DNA from: Lingula anatina
Taxonomy: Eukaryota; Brachiopoda; Lingulata; Lingulida; Lingulidae
Length of the DNA: 64,000 nucleotides
Direction of reading: 5' to 3'
Assembly (NCBI RefSeq): GCF_001039355.2
Contig: NW_019775947.1
Location: 93,637 to 157,636 of the forward strand
The notes under the pieces are model-generated. The model was given only the letters and a program-made list of their open reading frames with translations, made no database searches and had not been told where the DNA came from. Below are positions 13,169 to 26,400 of this stretch, one piece after another; within the stretch, counting starts at the first letter, position 1, and each line of letters begins with the position of its first letter. The position numbers and the translations under genes are program-made.

Positions 13169-14885
13169 CATCACAGTTACTTCTGTTGCAGTGGGCTTAA
13201 GTTCAAGTAAGGGCATGGTTTGTAAAGGAACTTTTTTTTAGCATTATAACTATCCATTATGTACTTAGGGCAGTGTTTTGAGAGGGTGTTTCTAAATTAC
13301 ATGCAGTTATCATTTACCTTTGTTTTTTATGGTTATATGTTTAGTTATACTTCTTTTGGCACAGCAGTTAATATTTTAAGTGGTCAGTTGCACAGGATAG
13401 AGATATAGCACATGCACAGTGATATAGATGAACATGCATTTTTGTCATGTTTTCAGCTAATTAGTTTATTTATTGTGTTTATGCTGTTGGAAGTAGCATT
13501 GTTTTGCCCATTCTCGAACAAGTTATAGCAGATAGCTGCATTTATCCTCAGATTTATCAAGATGTTTCAGAGTCTCAGTGTGTGTTTGGTATTGGACCAC
13601 ATTGATGTATTTACCATACATATATAAATATATATTAGTAGACTACCACAGTGCTGCCTGCACCAGCCAACAAGGTCTTGGGTTCTAAAATGATTGTGGC
13701 TGAAATAATGAATAGCAACTATTTCAGTCTGTCAGAATGTGGTGAGCTTGCTGCTATGAAGTGGCTACATTCTGGCTCTAGTTTCACCACAGCACATGTC
13801 CCGTGTTAAACAGGTCATCTGAAGACTGAATGTACATGTCTTGTTGGCAGATGCTGGATTTCTTTGGTGCTTGTTTAATAGCATGCTCTCTTTGCATTTG
13901 GCTAATATTTTTGGATTTGATTAAAGAAAATTAGGAATATTTATTTTAATTTGGAAATTTGTTGTAGATTTGACCACAAAATTATATGAAAGTAAATCAA
14001 ATGGTTTAAAAAATACCCACTGGATCCAGATTTAATATGTAAGCAGTTTCTCAGGAAGCTTGGTGGTATGTATATGCTGATTCATTGAAACTGAGCCAAC
14101 TTCTGAGCATTGCACAAATTATTGACGATATTTTCACTAATTTTGAGCAGTAGGAGGGCACCAGGAGGGGGGAGATTTTTAACTTAGAGGTGGTGAAATA
14201 TTTGTGTAATTTCTGAAAGAATTCCTACAGAAAAATGGCCACCTGGTACTTTACACATTCTGAGTAAAACTAAATAGGATGTTTGTATTGAAACCATTTT
14301 ACATAGAACAATTTTAAAGATTTTTTATAGCTTCAAGTAATAATGGAATTGTGTTTTTGATAAAGACGTCATCCTTATTGCTTTAAAGTTAAAATTATTT
14401 TATGGATTTCATTTATCGAAGTCAGCATATATTTTCTACCATTTAATATATTGCATGATCACCAAATGTTCATCAGTTACATGTGAAGGCTGCATTCATT
14501 AATAGTTCAGGTGTTCACTGCACTGCTATATTAGCTTCATCAATTTTAAGAGAAGCCATGAGTACATTAATTGCTAAAGCAACATTCCATAAATGTCAGT
14601 TCATTTATATTTAGTAATATTTAAAATATTAAAAATTGTTTCAATTGATTTCATTGATTGCTTGGAAGAACATCAATTAACTGTTTAATAAGTAGTTGTT
14701 AATAAGTATTGAAATATTTATCATTTGATTAAATTGTAGTCAGATGATCTGTTGTGTATGATTACATATATGAAAAGTTAGTGTTTAGTTCAAAAGGTGA
14801 AGCATTAGCTGAAAATAGTAAAACAGACATTTTGCTTGATAGATGGTCAAAGTATTTACTGCAAGTACTTATGTTGTTTTTTCAG

Positions 14886-14954
14886 AACTTCGACTTCAAG
14901 TAACAGCCCCTGCTCTGCTCCAAATGAGGGCATGTTTTCTGTCGTTGTCGTAGG
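14886..14954 (+). CDS. Candidate 69-nt cassette exon of Shroom (weak)
   Basis: A T-rich tract ending in TTTTTTCAG precedes an open stretch of 69 nt, followed by a GG|GTATGC donor. In the open frame it starts with one nucleotide completing a codon and ends with two, the same phase as the confirmed downstream exon at 17237. It could therefore be included without a frame change. The 23 encoded residues begin TSTSSNSPCSAPNEG, a Ser-rich composition like the rest of this protein, then turn hydrophobic (SVVVVG). I recognise no homology. It may be chance. Confidence 0.25.
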
Positions 14955-17236
14955 GTATGCATTTTCATGTGTGGCTTGTTTATTCAAACACATGTTCACA
15001 GTGTGCATGCACATGTTTTGATTTATTGCATGTTATGCTGAATTTTCAAATTTTTGCATTGGAAGAGTATTCTAATATTTTGTTGCTGTTGCTTTTTATC
15101 ATAAATCCTTGGAGACATTCAGTGGGATTTCATTTGTCCTTAATTAGTCTTCTGGCATAACATTTGAGGTTGCAAAGCATGGTATTTCACGTTTCACAAA
15201 TAGTTTGTTGCTTACATTTTGTGACAAAATGACAGGAAAAGGTTGGTAAGCTCTTATTGTTTTTTCCACAAAAGATTTGTTCAATTTTCTGCACGGTTAT
15301 TATTGCTTCTGAGGTTATACTGAGTGTAACAGTTGGTGAGGTTATTGTGTGAATATATATATATATATTTTAAAGATTACTAGAATGTTTTGTAAAAGGT
15401 CATACAAAATAAATTGGACGGTGAAGGGTATCAAACAAGAGATCCACTCTCAAGCTACCAAAAAAAAAGCCCCCAGCAATGTTTGGCGAGCTAAGAGTTC
15501 CATCGCTGCTTTGACACAGTTATATTTGTATCCAATACACATCAGTGTAGCATGGCTCAGCCGTTTTCCCCAGGCTCTACGTCCACTTCAGTCTGTGCTT
15601 CAACCCTCTCCTGCTTGTTTGCAGTGGCAATCAGAGATATTGACGCACCACCCTCACGGTCACGGGGCATGCTTTCATGTTGAAGTCCTTTGTTGCGGGG
15701 TGTTTTCATCATTTATTTACAGAGTGATGTGCTCAACCTGCTTGATGTGGCATTCCTGGAAACATTTTGTTCACGTGGGATGAGTGATGAAATTTGATTT
15801 TAATGAAGGCGGAGTCCGATGCTGACTTTCTTTGTTGTATGGTGTTCTCACTGCATGTGAAGTGAGCTTAGCTTGCAGAAAGCACTAGGGTTGGAAAATT
15901 TTCCTAGAAAGGATTAAATTTCCAGGATGAAGTCAGAGAGTAATCAGCTAAACTCTGCATACCTGAAAGCTGACCAGGAATGCTTTGATGTCTTAAAAAC
16001 ACCTTGTTTACCTTAGTACAAAGAGCACTGATACCGAAAAGCTGACATAGTGTGCCAGGCATTGATACTAGTTTATGTGAGAGCATCTATAATGATTATA
16101 ACATAAGACATGTAGGTCATGGGAGGGAAAGGTATTTCTTGTTAATGATGATAAAACTTGTTTTTTGTCCTAGTCCATGAGTCAGACAATTAGACTTACT
16201 GTTAAGTCTGCTACCTGAGTAAATAATGCAACATTTCTTTAATAAAAGGCAGTATAGTTCATCTGAAGAAGTTAACTTTTGAAATCAACAGATATGCCTG
16301 AATTCATGATAATAACAAGTGAATATTACCTAAACATACACCTTTTAAATGCACTTATCATTTAACTGTTATATGAGCCTTTATTTTGCTTTGAATGTAC
16401 CTGGCAATTATTGCTGTAATATTTGCTAGGTAACCACAAATGATGCTTGAGAAAATTATTGAATTTTTCTTTTCATGAGAAAGACATCTGCTTTAAACAT
16501 TGTTGAAAATATTGAGTTTTTCTCATTTGTTGTCAGTAAAACTTAGTAATCATACAGCAGTATGTAAATGGCAGTCATACAGTAGCATGTGATTGTATTC
16601 TGCCTGCTATGACGTCCAGACCTGATATGAAAAGCTACTGTATCTGAGCCTGCATGTGATGGTGCTATGGCCTGCTGTGAGAGCAGGATGTTTTTTAATG
16701 GAACCAAGTAAGATTTAATTCTGAAATATTCGCACCATCTGCGTGTCAGCAGCCTATGCACACCTGACATAATTTCTCTACATTGCAGAGTGCTAGCGGC
16801 CTGCCTTCTAAGAAAAGGTCATGTATTTAGATAGCCCACCTTGGAGATGAAGATGTAGAAATATTTTAACTTTATCCTCCTCAATGTCTGATACACAGGA
16901 CACTCTGCAGCAGAAGATTTTTTTTTATTACTGATAGTTGTTCTAGGACTTATCAAAAGATAAAGGTTGTGGAGAATCTGGAAAGCATGGTAACAGTCCT
17001 GAACAATTGGTAGATATTTTCTAATGAATGCAGTTTATTTTGTTTTCAGGTACATTCCGTGTAGGTAATATGTATGATGTTCATATAACAAAACATACCA
17101 TTTCATGTTAGTAGAGAATATTTTCTCTGTCACACACTGATGTCACATTGTATGAATGTTATGTGATATCTATTGACAGGCAAATTGTAATTATTTTTTC
17201 TTTGATAATTCATGCCCATATCTTCTGTTTTTCCAG

Positions 17237-17410
17237 GGGTAGCGTTGAGTCAAGTGCTAGTAGCCCAAGTCCCTCATTTCTAAAAAAGGCCCAGGAAATT
17301 AAAGATAAGGAACGTAACAAAGAAAAAGACAGTAAAGAAAATATACCTGCACCCATTGAAGAAGAAACAACAAAACGGAATTCTATTGAAGTTCAAGTGC
17401 GATCCCCAAG
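17237..17410 (+). CDS. shroom: Shroom exon 1 of the visible set
   Basis: Acceptor TTTTTCCAG|G, donor CAAG|GTAAAT. The exon begins with one base completing a codon and ends with two bases of the next. It encodes a Ser-rich start (SVESSASSPSPSFLKKAQ) and a highly charged Lys/Glu stretch (IKDKERNKEKDSKEN), then PIEEETTKRNSIEVQVRSP. The composition is typical of a disordered linker. I see no domain. It joins exon 2 by splitting a Ser codon (AG|T). Confidence 0.75.
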
Positions 17411-20400
17411 GTAAATTGTTTTTTGTCCCTTTTTGCTGTTTTATATTTTTATGAATAATATAAAAGATGGTCAAATTAACAAGCAATATAATTTATTTTC
17501 ATTAATTTAGTTTAAAAGATTCATGAAGAGAAAACAACTATTAATGAAAGTTTAATTTTTTGTGAGATATATTTTGAATGTACTCATTGCCCCCTTGCGA
17601 CATGAACATTATTATAATGGTGAAGTATAATATTTCCCGCCTGTTAACCTCAGCACAACATCAAATAGGGAATTCCTTTCCAGCACATTCTTGGTGTTGA
17701 CCATCTCACAGTAAGTTCAGTGCACATGGGGTGTGTCTTTTCTTGAAGTCTAAGGCCCCCTGGTGAGCAGAGACCAGTAAGGGCACTTAGAAGTTGCATA
17801 TTTTACAGGTAGATCAAAAGAAAATAGATTTCTGCTTTTTTGTGCTGTACAGTTCCAGATATTGTTTATGCCATTTTGTTCCACTAGGTTTGTCCAAAAT
17901 GTAAGGTAACTCTGGATCAGAGATATCAGATTGGTGACTGTTGAATAGGGTGGTTCAAGTAGTTTTGTTTATTAATGTCCTTACAAAGAAGAAGTGATAA
18001 GGTATGCTCTATTGTTGATTAAAAAGTAAATTATTTTGAAATTTTGATTTAGATTAGAATTTTAAAAAATAGGAAGCTGTATTGTTGGAAAAACGTTTTA
18101 AAAAATTATAAAAGTTTCTGTGCACAAATTGAAATGAGGTGCACAGCGTTTCTTGTTTGTAAAATATTTTTTGAAAATTATGTTATTAACTTAAAGGTTG
18201 GAATTTTGAAAATTTGATCTTATTTGTTGTTCAAACATATAAAGAGTTTTCTGAAAATAATTCTCTTTTGAACTTGTGAGACTGAAATATATAACTTGTT
18301 CAGTTAAAAAAAATAGCCTCCCCCTGTAAACTCACCTGTAGAAATGTTAAAACTCTGAGATAGTGAACTGTTGTGATCTAGAACATCTTAGGTTAAGTTC
18401 AGTTGTGTGATACTTGGGAAAACATGAAAGTTACTATACTTTGAACAAACAAGATATCAGTGCTCACATGTCAATATACACACACTCGGTCGATCAGGCA
18501 CTTTTCCTAGCACACAAACACACACACACGCCAATTATGTTATTAAGCTCATTAAATACAAATTAAGTAGCCACGCCTTACTTAGATATGTCCTTGATTA
18601 TAAAAGCTATCATACAGGGCATCATAGTTTGCCATTTCTGCTGTAGTCAGTAGAGAAAGCTGGGACAGAAAGCAGTGTCTCCTGTATGTTAGAACTGTTC
18701 TTGCATTCCTCCATGTCTTGTCAAAGTCAGGTGAGCAGACAGAATGGGCCTTGCATGGCAAATAGAACAGGTTTTGAAAGCCATTACATTCCGATGTTTA
18801 TAACAAAATGTATATAGTCTCAAAATCCCACCATCTGAGCTGTTTTATGTGTGTTTTTGTCTGGCGAGATCATTTTCTAATGTGTCTCGCAAGTTTAGGT
18901 ATGTCCGTTAGCAGGTAAATATGTTTGCTTCTCCGTGATGCAGCTACAAGATTGGAAGTAAGTCAGTTCTCATGTTGTGTCATGGTGAGCTGGGTTTATA
19001 GACAGTTCATTTAGGACAGTCTCAGTGGCGATAGACTAGCTGAGCGCCAGTCATTGGTTGTTTAGTCTGATCACTGGTTACGCACAGGTGAATTTGTGTC
19101 TCAAATTAACCGTGCTTTTCATCTCTCACCAGAATGTGGAGGGTCTCTGGATGTTCTTGTCTGGGTGTTTGATCCCATGTTTGTAGAAGGGAAAAGTTCA
19201 CCACCACAAGACTGTGGTAAAGAGAGTGATTCACTCTGTACAAACAGCTGGCAGTGTAGTCTGCAGAGCTTGGCAGAAAGGTAGATCAGGTAAGAAAGGA
19301 TCAAACCAAGAGAAAGAGAGAGGGGGGAATTCATTGTTTTTATGACTAATAAAGTTACTATTTGTGAGGTAAATGTATTATCATTTGGTAGGTGAGTAAT
19401 TTACTAGAGTTCATGCATTCTTGTTGGTGGTTTGGGGGCTGGGTTGAATGGGCTGCAGCTTTTTCTTATCTTTTTGTGGTGGAAGTAATTTAACAGTGAG
19501 TATAGTACAAAGATACAAATACAGTTTTATTATGTCAGAGAACTGAGCACCATGTCTGTGTAGAGTATAATGCAGGCAGTGATTACGGTGGAGGACTTAG
19601 TTTAAAAAACATACTGGAAAGGATAGGTTGATGAAAGTTAAAAACAAATACTATACCTGTTGAAGGTAGGATTAGTTAGATGTTGCATTAGATGTGTACA
19701 CTTAGATGTATATGTAGAAAACCAGCAATGTCTTCGTGTAGGTGTCATGTCTGTCTAGTTTACTGTAGGGAGCCGAAGCACTAGGTATGAGTTCAAGTAT
19801 TTGAAATAAAATTCTTTTTGTGTACAATTTAGAACCCAAGTATTGGTATATAAATCTCATCGAAGAATTTCTTACTGTTTTAAGGGTCAGAAAAAATATC
19901 AGTGGAGAATATACAAATACACCACGGTGCTGTGCATATATCAGCTTTGTACATATGCCGTGTACAGAGAATATTATGGCAGGTGTGGTTCTCATTATTT
20001 AAATAAGACAAAAAGTTAACCGGTGCAGATTTGAATATAATAAAGCTCTTGCAAAGTAAACACAAAGATGTAAACTGTCTGCATTTAAAAGATACACCTT
20101 GGCTGGCCAGTTTTATTGAGTGCTCTTTTTATGTTCAGTGGCCCCGCATGAGGAAGTTAATGTGACTTGATTTAAATCGTAATCTACACAGTGACTCACA
20201 CTCAAAATATGCAAACTTGTGTAGGTGCACTGTTAACTATTAAGACTCAGTGAATAAAGGTATTATTCCGAGGTGGCTAAAACTTTGTTGACTTTAGCAG
20301 TAAGAGCATTTTTATGCTTGTTTGTCTTCTTTATATTTTTTCTTCAGTGGGAAGTATTGATAAAGGTTTCTATGTAGGATTTAAGCAAATGTGAATTTAA

Positions 20401-23400
20401 AGTGGTGGGTTAAAATTGAAATATTTCTGGGGCTTAAGGAATTTAAAGTTACTAATCTGATCCAGAATGCTGGAATGTTTAAATGGTTTCATTTGCATTT
20501 TTTACTTGATTTTTTTACCTGCATTTCTCATGACCTTTCATGCTGTCACTTTTAATTACAAATTAATTGCCAAAAGAGATGTTAAATTGATATGGTAAAT
20601 GCTAACTGAGGCGCATTTCTTACTCTAAATAGCCAACTTCAACAAATAGCCTCAGAAAATGTAGTTAACATGAGTCTGCTTGCTAGACTTGTTACTGTGC
20701 TGTAGCCTGAAAGCATACAAGTCTTGTTTCTTTATACAGTATAGGCTGTAACTGTCTATCAGTGTAAGTATAAGACAGCTCAAAAAATGTTTGAGGCTGT
20801 AGATACATAAAGGTAATTTCTTTACTGTTCCTGAACAAACATAGATTTATAGACTGAGTAGTATTTTATGATGCAATAAATGCAAGAAATGTGACTTTCC
20901 CTGTATGAATTTGCATTGGATTTTTCTTACCTTTTCTTACTGAAGAAGAAATTAGCCACATGAATTATGCACAGGCTTATTACTTCAGAGTGTCTGCAGG
21001 TACTACTCAGAGTTCAGAGCACTATGGTGTCTGTCTTAGTGCAGGGCTGCATGGCAACTAGTGCTACAAATCAGCACACAGATTGAGGTGTAGTTGGATA
21101 TTTGTTTGATGCCATAATGGGAGTTGTTCTCAGCTGTTGTCATGGGACTCTGAGCCTGATGAAGTCTTTGCTGATACTGATTGTTATGGTAACCCTTTAA
21201 AGTCTGAGAAAATTGCTGGCAGATAATGGAAATAGAAGAGAGGGAGATAGCTTTGTTTGAAAGAGTATCCCTCTTTTCTGAAGAACAGCAAAATAGCATA
21301 AGTTTTCAGTAAGGTCCACATGCAAATCTCCATTATGCAGTTTTTTTGCGGCAAAGTGAGCAGGGGTTTATTGTTTTAGAACCATCCCAAATGTTTGATA
21401 ATTTTATCAGATTATCCTCTCTTTTCATTTCAGTTCAAGATCCAGGGTGCGACCTCGTTCATGGCATCCAGTAGGCGGCGATGGTGACACTGCCAAACTC
21501 ACACTTTCACCACTTGACGACAGTTCTTTCAACGAACTCAGCAGTCCCACTGCACGCACACAAGGCACTGCACAGGACAGTCCATTCACCTCGCCCACAC
21601 GAACACTAGCAGAACTTAAAGAGAGTGCGGCTGAGGCTGAAAATACACCGAGCAATAATAATGTGAACAAAAGCAATAATAGCAAAACACTGAACACTTA
21701 TCATAGTGCCTATAATCTGAGTGACTATCCTGAGGAAGCTCAATCAAGTGCAAATTTTACAAATAAAGACTCTGACGTCATGAAGGGGACCAACAGACGC
21801 TCCTATGGTGGCATGCCAACACGGACAATGCACACGGCCTACTCCACGCCAAATCTGGATAAAGAAGAAGCAGATCGTAGTAGGCTTTCAATGTATAATG
21901 CTCTGAATACGCGATCTGGATATAAATTTTTGCCTACGAAGCAGCAGCAACAGGGACCATGGGAAAGCAGTGTGGGATCATGGGATACAAGGCCTTTTGA
22001 GGCATCGCCACAGTATGGAGGGTTTCAGGATAGCCCGCCTCGGCAGATTTCACATTCCATCCAATGCACAAGGGGACCAAACTATCGAAGATCAAACAAC
22101 GATTATGAAAATTTCTACAGAACTGAATATCACATTGATGTTGATCATAGTCGCCATCCAGAGCCACAAGAACAACCGCCAGAGATTCCTCCACCTCCAA
22201 GAGAGGAAGACCTTGTAGACTCATCCTCTCAGCAACAGTCCCCTCCCATGCCTCCTGTGAGGGATGCCTCCAGTCTGAAATATTTCAAAGCAAGTCACAA
22301 CATGGACAGCAGTCTACAGCAGTGGACTGCTCCCAGTGTGAGTTCTCCAGTGGAGGGGAAACCCCCTGAATCTCCTGGCTATGTCAGTGCCCCCAGAACA
22401 AATAACGCTTGGTCTGAGCAGACAGGAACCACAAATAATAACGACTTTTCCAAAAGGTCGCGGGGTGTCTTGTCAAGGTCATATGATTCCACACTGAATC
22501 CTTCCTTCAGTGATGTCAATAATAGATTGTCACATGAAAGAGGATACGAAGATGTTGTAAAGAGTCCCCAGGAGCTGGAAATGAGGGCAGGGAATGTTCA
22601 TCGTGCAACAGTGGCCAAGGTTCATACTGTGGAAGAAGACAGGAAGCTGAACAGCACATTCCCCATGGATTCTAAATCCAGCAACAGTATGGAAATCCAA
22701 ACTGATTACTCTGAGTATCAGTCATCATCCACATACCCTGGTGGTAGGATGGGAAGAGGGTATGAGGATGAGGATTATTCAGCCCCATCTTCACAGCGAG
22801 ATGTCATTGTTAAACAGAATGGCGAAACTCAGACAGAGCCTCAAGAGGAAAGGAAAAGTTTTTCAGATCTTGTTGCGCGGTTTGAAGGTCAGAAAGGTGG
22901 CAGTCGAGGTAGTGGCAGTATGGAGGCAAGGCGCACTGTGGTCAAATCTGCATCCACTTCTACTATAGGGTCACAGAGGTCACAGCAGGTGAATTCCCCT
23001 CTTAATGAAAGTGACAGCTACACGTACATTGTGCGTAACAAACCTTACTATAACACCAGTACACAAACGGACGACCTTGACACACCTGTCACAGAGAGGC
23101 AGCTCCAACAACCTCACACACCCAGCGTTAACAATAAAATGAGCTCAAGTAAAAGTGAGTCCAGTATTAAGAAACATGCAGAGGTTCAAGTGGACACAGA
23201 TTTCACTGGAGTCTACCATGCTCAACCTGTGATGAGTAGCAGTGGGACTCAGGTGGACCCTGAGTCTCCCACCCTGAAAACTACCCAGGCCACCACATCC
23301 ACACATACAACTGCTCCTGCAGGAACCTCGGGACACGGGGCGATTTATCATGAAAATGAACCATACAGGAGAATTCAGGCATGGATGCAACATGCGGAAA

Positions 23401-26400
23401 ATCATAAACTATCTGATGTGTCGAGTGGATATAAATCTGATGATGGAGCTAGTAGGTTGGCTAAAAGTATGACAGATATCGCAGATGAGGATCACTATGA
23501 GGACAAACATGATGACCATATACCATCACAAGAGGAAGATCAGGTGAATTCTGATTCCACGCTTGTGAATAGTAAAGTAGAGGCTGATGAGCCTAAATCC
23601 TCTGATAATGATAATGAGACTCAAGTCATTCCTTACCATTCATACAGTGACAGTACAGCGCCTATGCTGAGAAAGCTGTCAGCAGAAATGTACAAGCAAC
23701 AGATAAAAGAACAACAGCAGTATGACCAGCTGCAACAGGAGCAAGCGCAGCAGCAAGAAGAAGAAATCAAACAACAAGAGCAGGAGAAATTATTAGAGGA
23801 ACAGCAGCAAGATACATTAAAATATTTTCAACAGCCACCTGCTGATGTTACAGCTGCACAAGTTCAGGAGCAAAAATTACAAGAAGAACCCAATGTGCAA
23901 GGAAATGAAAACCAGTTTGATAACTGGCAAAATGTTGATATGAAGGAATCTGAAAATAATTATGAGGAAGACAATGCCAAAGAGGTGTCAGACACCCCAA
24001 CACAACAGCACACACAGCAAAGTACAAATAATTCTGATATGGAAACTACTCCAGTTGCGCCAAAACGTAAGAAGCGGGAAGAACGTTTGAGAATGAAGCA
24101 GGAAAAGTTGAAGCAGGAACAAGAGCACAACAGTCTCAACCAGTCATTGCAACAGCTCTCAAAAAATCAAAATAATCCTCAATCCCAGCAACAACAGCAA
24201 CACTTAGAGTCTCCTTCATATCATATGCATAGGTCACATGACACAGAGAATAATTACAATAGGGGGAGACACTCTCTAGGAGAGACCCCTAGAGACAAAG
24301 AAAGAGACAGTCCTGTGAGTCCAACACGTAAGACTTCAGTCATGAAAGCTTATGGCATTTATGAAGACAGTTATGAAAATAACCCTGATAGTAGGCCAGT
24401 ATCAGAACAACAACGGAGGTCTTCTCAAGGTGACCAGAGGTCACATGGTGATGCTAGGTCACATGGCGATAGTAGATCACATGGAGAAAGCAGATCACAC
24501 AGTGATCGAAAGTCATATGGAGACTCTAGGTCACATGGTGAAAGAAGGTCACATGGTGAACCTAAACAATTGAGTACATTGCCAGAAGAATCATCCAGAT
24601 CTAATCAAAAGGGAGATTCTTCTCAATATAGGGAGCGAGGTATCGATGTTCACCCACAAAGAGATATTCCACCAGAGCAGGATAGACGCAGACGGCCATA
24701 TCAAGCTGGTTATTATGATCAGGATCATGGCAGACATGCCTATGAAAATGTCTACCAGGGCCAGCAACCAGAAAGACATGCACAGTCTCGTGCTTCTCAT
24801 CATCATCACCACAGCCACTCCAAGAGTATGCAGCATCCTCACAGGACAGACCCCCAGGATTCACACCTCAATGCAACATTCCCTGTCAGTCATGGCCGCT
24901 CACATTCCGCCTCCTCTCTGCAGCCAGGACCAGCTTCACTGCCTTCTCCGCAGCAGTCATATCCAAGCCAGTACGAGCCCAAACCACTGGGACAGATTGC
25001 TGAAGTCAACGAGAGTCGAGGGTCTGAGGAATTTGATCGTGACCATTGGAAGAACCATTTGGATAGAATGGCTAAAGACTTGAGTAAAGTGCCTCATGAG
25101 AGGTACAGATTAAAACGTACCACTTCAGAACAAATCAGGCCAATCAAGGAGCGTGAAAAAGGAGGGAGTGTTGATTCTCAGAAAAGTACAGATTCAGAAC
25201 GAGAGAGGCAGAATTCCGATCCCAATAGGGAACCAATGAGAGTATCACGAGGGTCAGACCCGACAAAGGAAAGCCCACGTGAAGGAAGTAAGATAAAGCG
25301 ACGAGAGTCTGACAGGTATGATGTTTCTAGAAAACAGAGATACATGGACATAGCAGAGGAGAAATCTAGCCGTGAAAAACGATATTCTGAAGGAAGTGAC
25401 AGTTTGAGGCGGCCTACAAATCCAAAACGTCGCCCCATGTCTGGTTCAGTTTACATCGGTGGACAACAAGATCCAAACCGGGTGCGTATGTCTGATCCTG
25501 ACCAGAAGGTACAGGTACAACAGGCACTGCTGAACTTCTATGAAATGAAGACTGGAAAACGCATGGACATTTCCAGTGGCAGCAGTAGCATATCTGAGGA
25601 AAACCCCTTGAATTTTACCAGGGACAGGTATGGAACCCTGCCCCCTGGCTGGAAAGATAGGACACCATCTCCTGGAAAACGCCGGGAACATAGTGAGTAC
25701 GACCCTCTGAGCAAGTCCATGCCAGTGCCAAGGGAAAGCCCTGGTCAGCAGCGACCACAAGAACGACCTTCCAGTCAGAGACGTACGCGGAGCGGTGAAG
25801 ATCCTCGTCAGTATAGATATGAACGTGACATGCAACAGCAGCAAATGCGTCCTGATATGTTATCACCATCATCGACATCATCAGCAACACAACAACAGCA
25901 GTATCGGCGACAAGATTCAGCAGAGCGTGGCGATGAACGGGGAAGCAGACGTTCAACATCTTCATCCACAGCCTCCAGCCATGACAGAAGTTCTAGGAGT
26001 GGAGAGAGACCGGGGTCGTTATCGTTGCCAGGACCAGAGGAGAAGTACCCGCCTCGTATGGCGCCTCTCATGCCACAGGTGACCAGGCCGAGATTCAGGA
26101 GACAGGTTTTTAAGTTTTTACTCATTTATCCACTAACAGAATGTTTATATTACATATATTAATGTTGACATATTTGGGAATATACCTAGTTGTAAGGACT
26201 GAAATATTTTTTTTTATGGGTGGGTGGAAATTTTACCTCAGAAATTGACCATTTTATAAGTAATGTTTTCAAGTGTAACAAAATAATAAGATAATAAGAA
26301 CTGTAACCTTCATGTAACCAAAATGTTGTAATTGAATTACTTACAAAGTAACCATTGTTTGAATAAGAGGAAGCACCCTGTAGGCTAGACCGTATTTGTG

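Larger units (their letters stand above)
1..17236. other. Non-coding stretch upstream of the first visible Shroom exon (probable intron)
   Basis: I find no exon here with both good splice sites and a recognisable protein, apart from one weak cassette candidate at 14886-14954. The stretch ends at a splice acceptor (17235-17236) whose exon starts in the middle of a codon, so at least one coding exon lies upstream. This stretch is therefore most simply intron. It holds microsatellites, A, C and G homopolymers, an AGGTCA array, and a duplicated 1.48-kb block around an N. Open frames are short, AT-rich and resemble nothing I recognise. Confidence 0.6.

Noticed and set aside
15349-15783. 144-codon plus-strand open frame
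   Set aside because: It starts in an AT microsatellite and has no homology, splice pairing or coding-like composition that I can recognise.
24646-25083. 145-codon plus-strand frame inside the giant Shroom exon
   Set aside because: Out-of-frame shadow of the well-supported coding frame.
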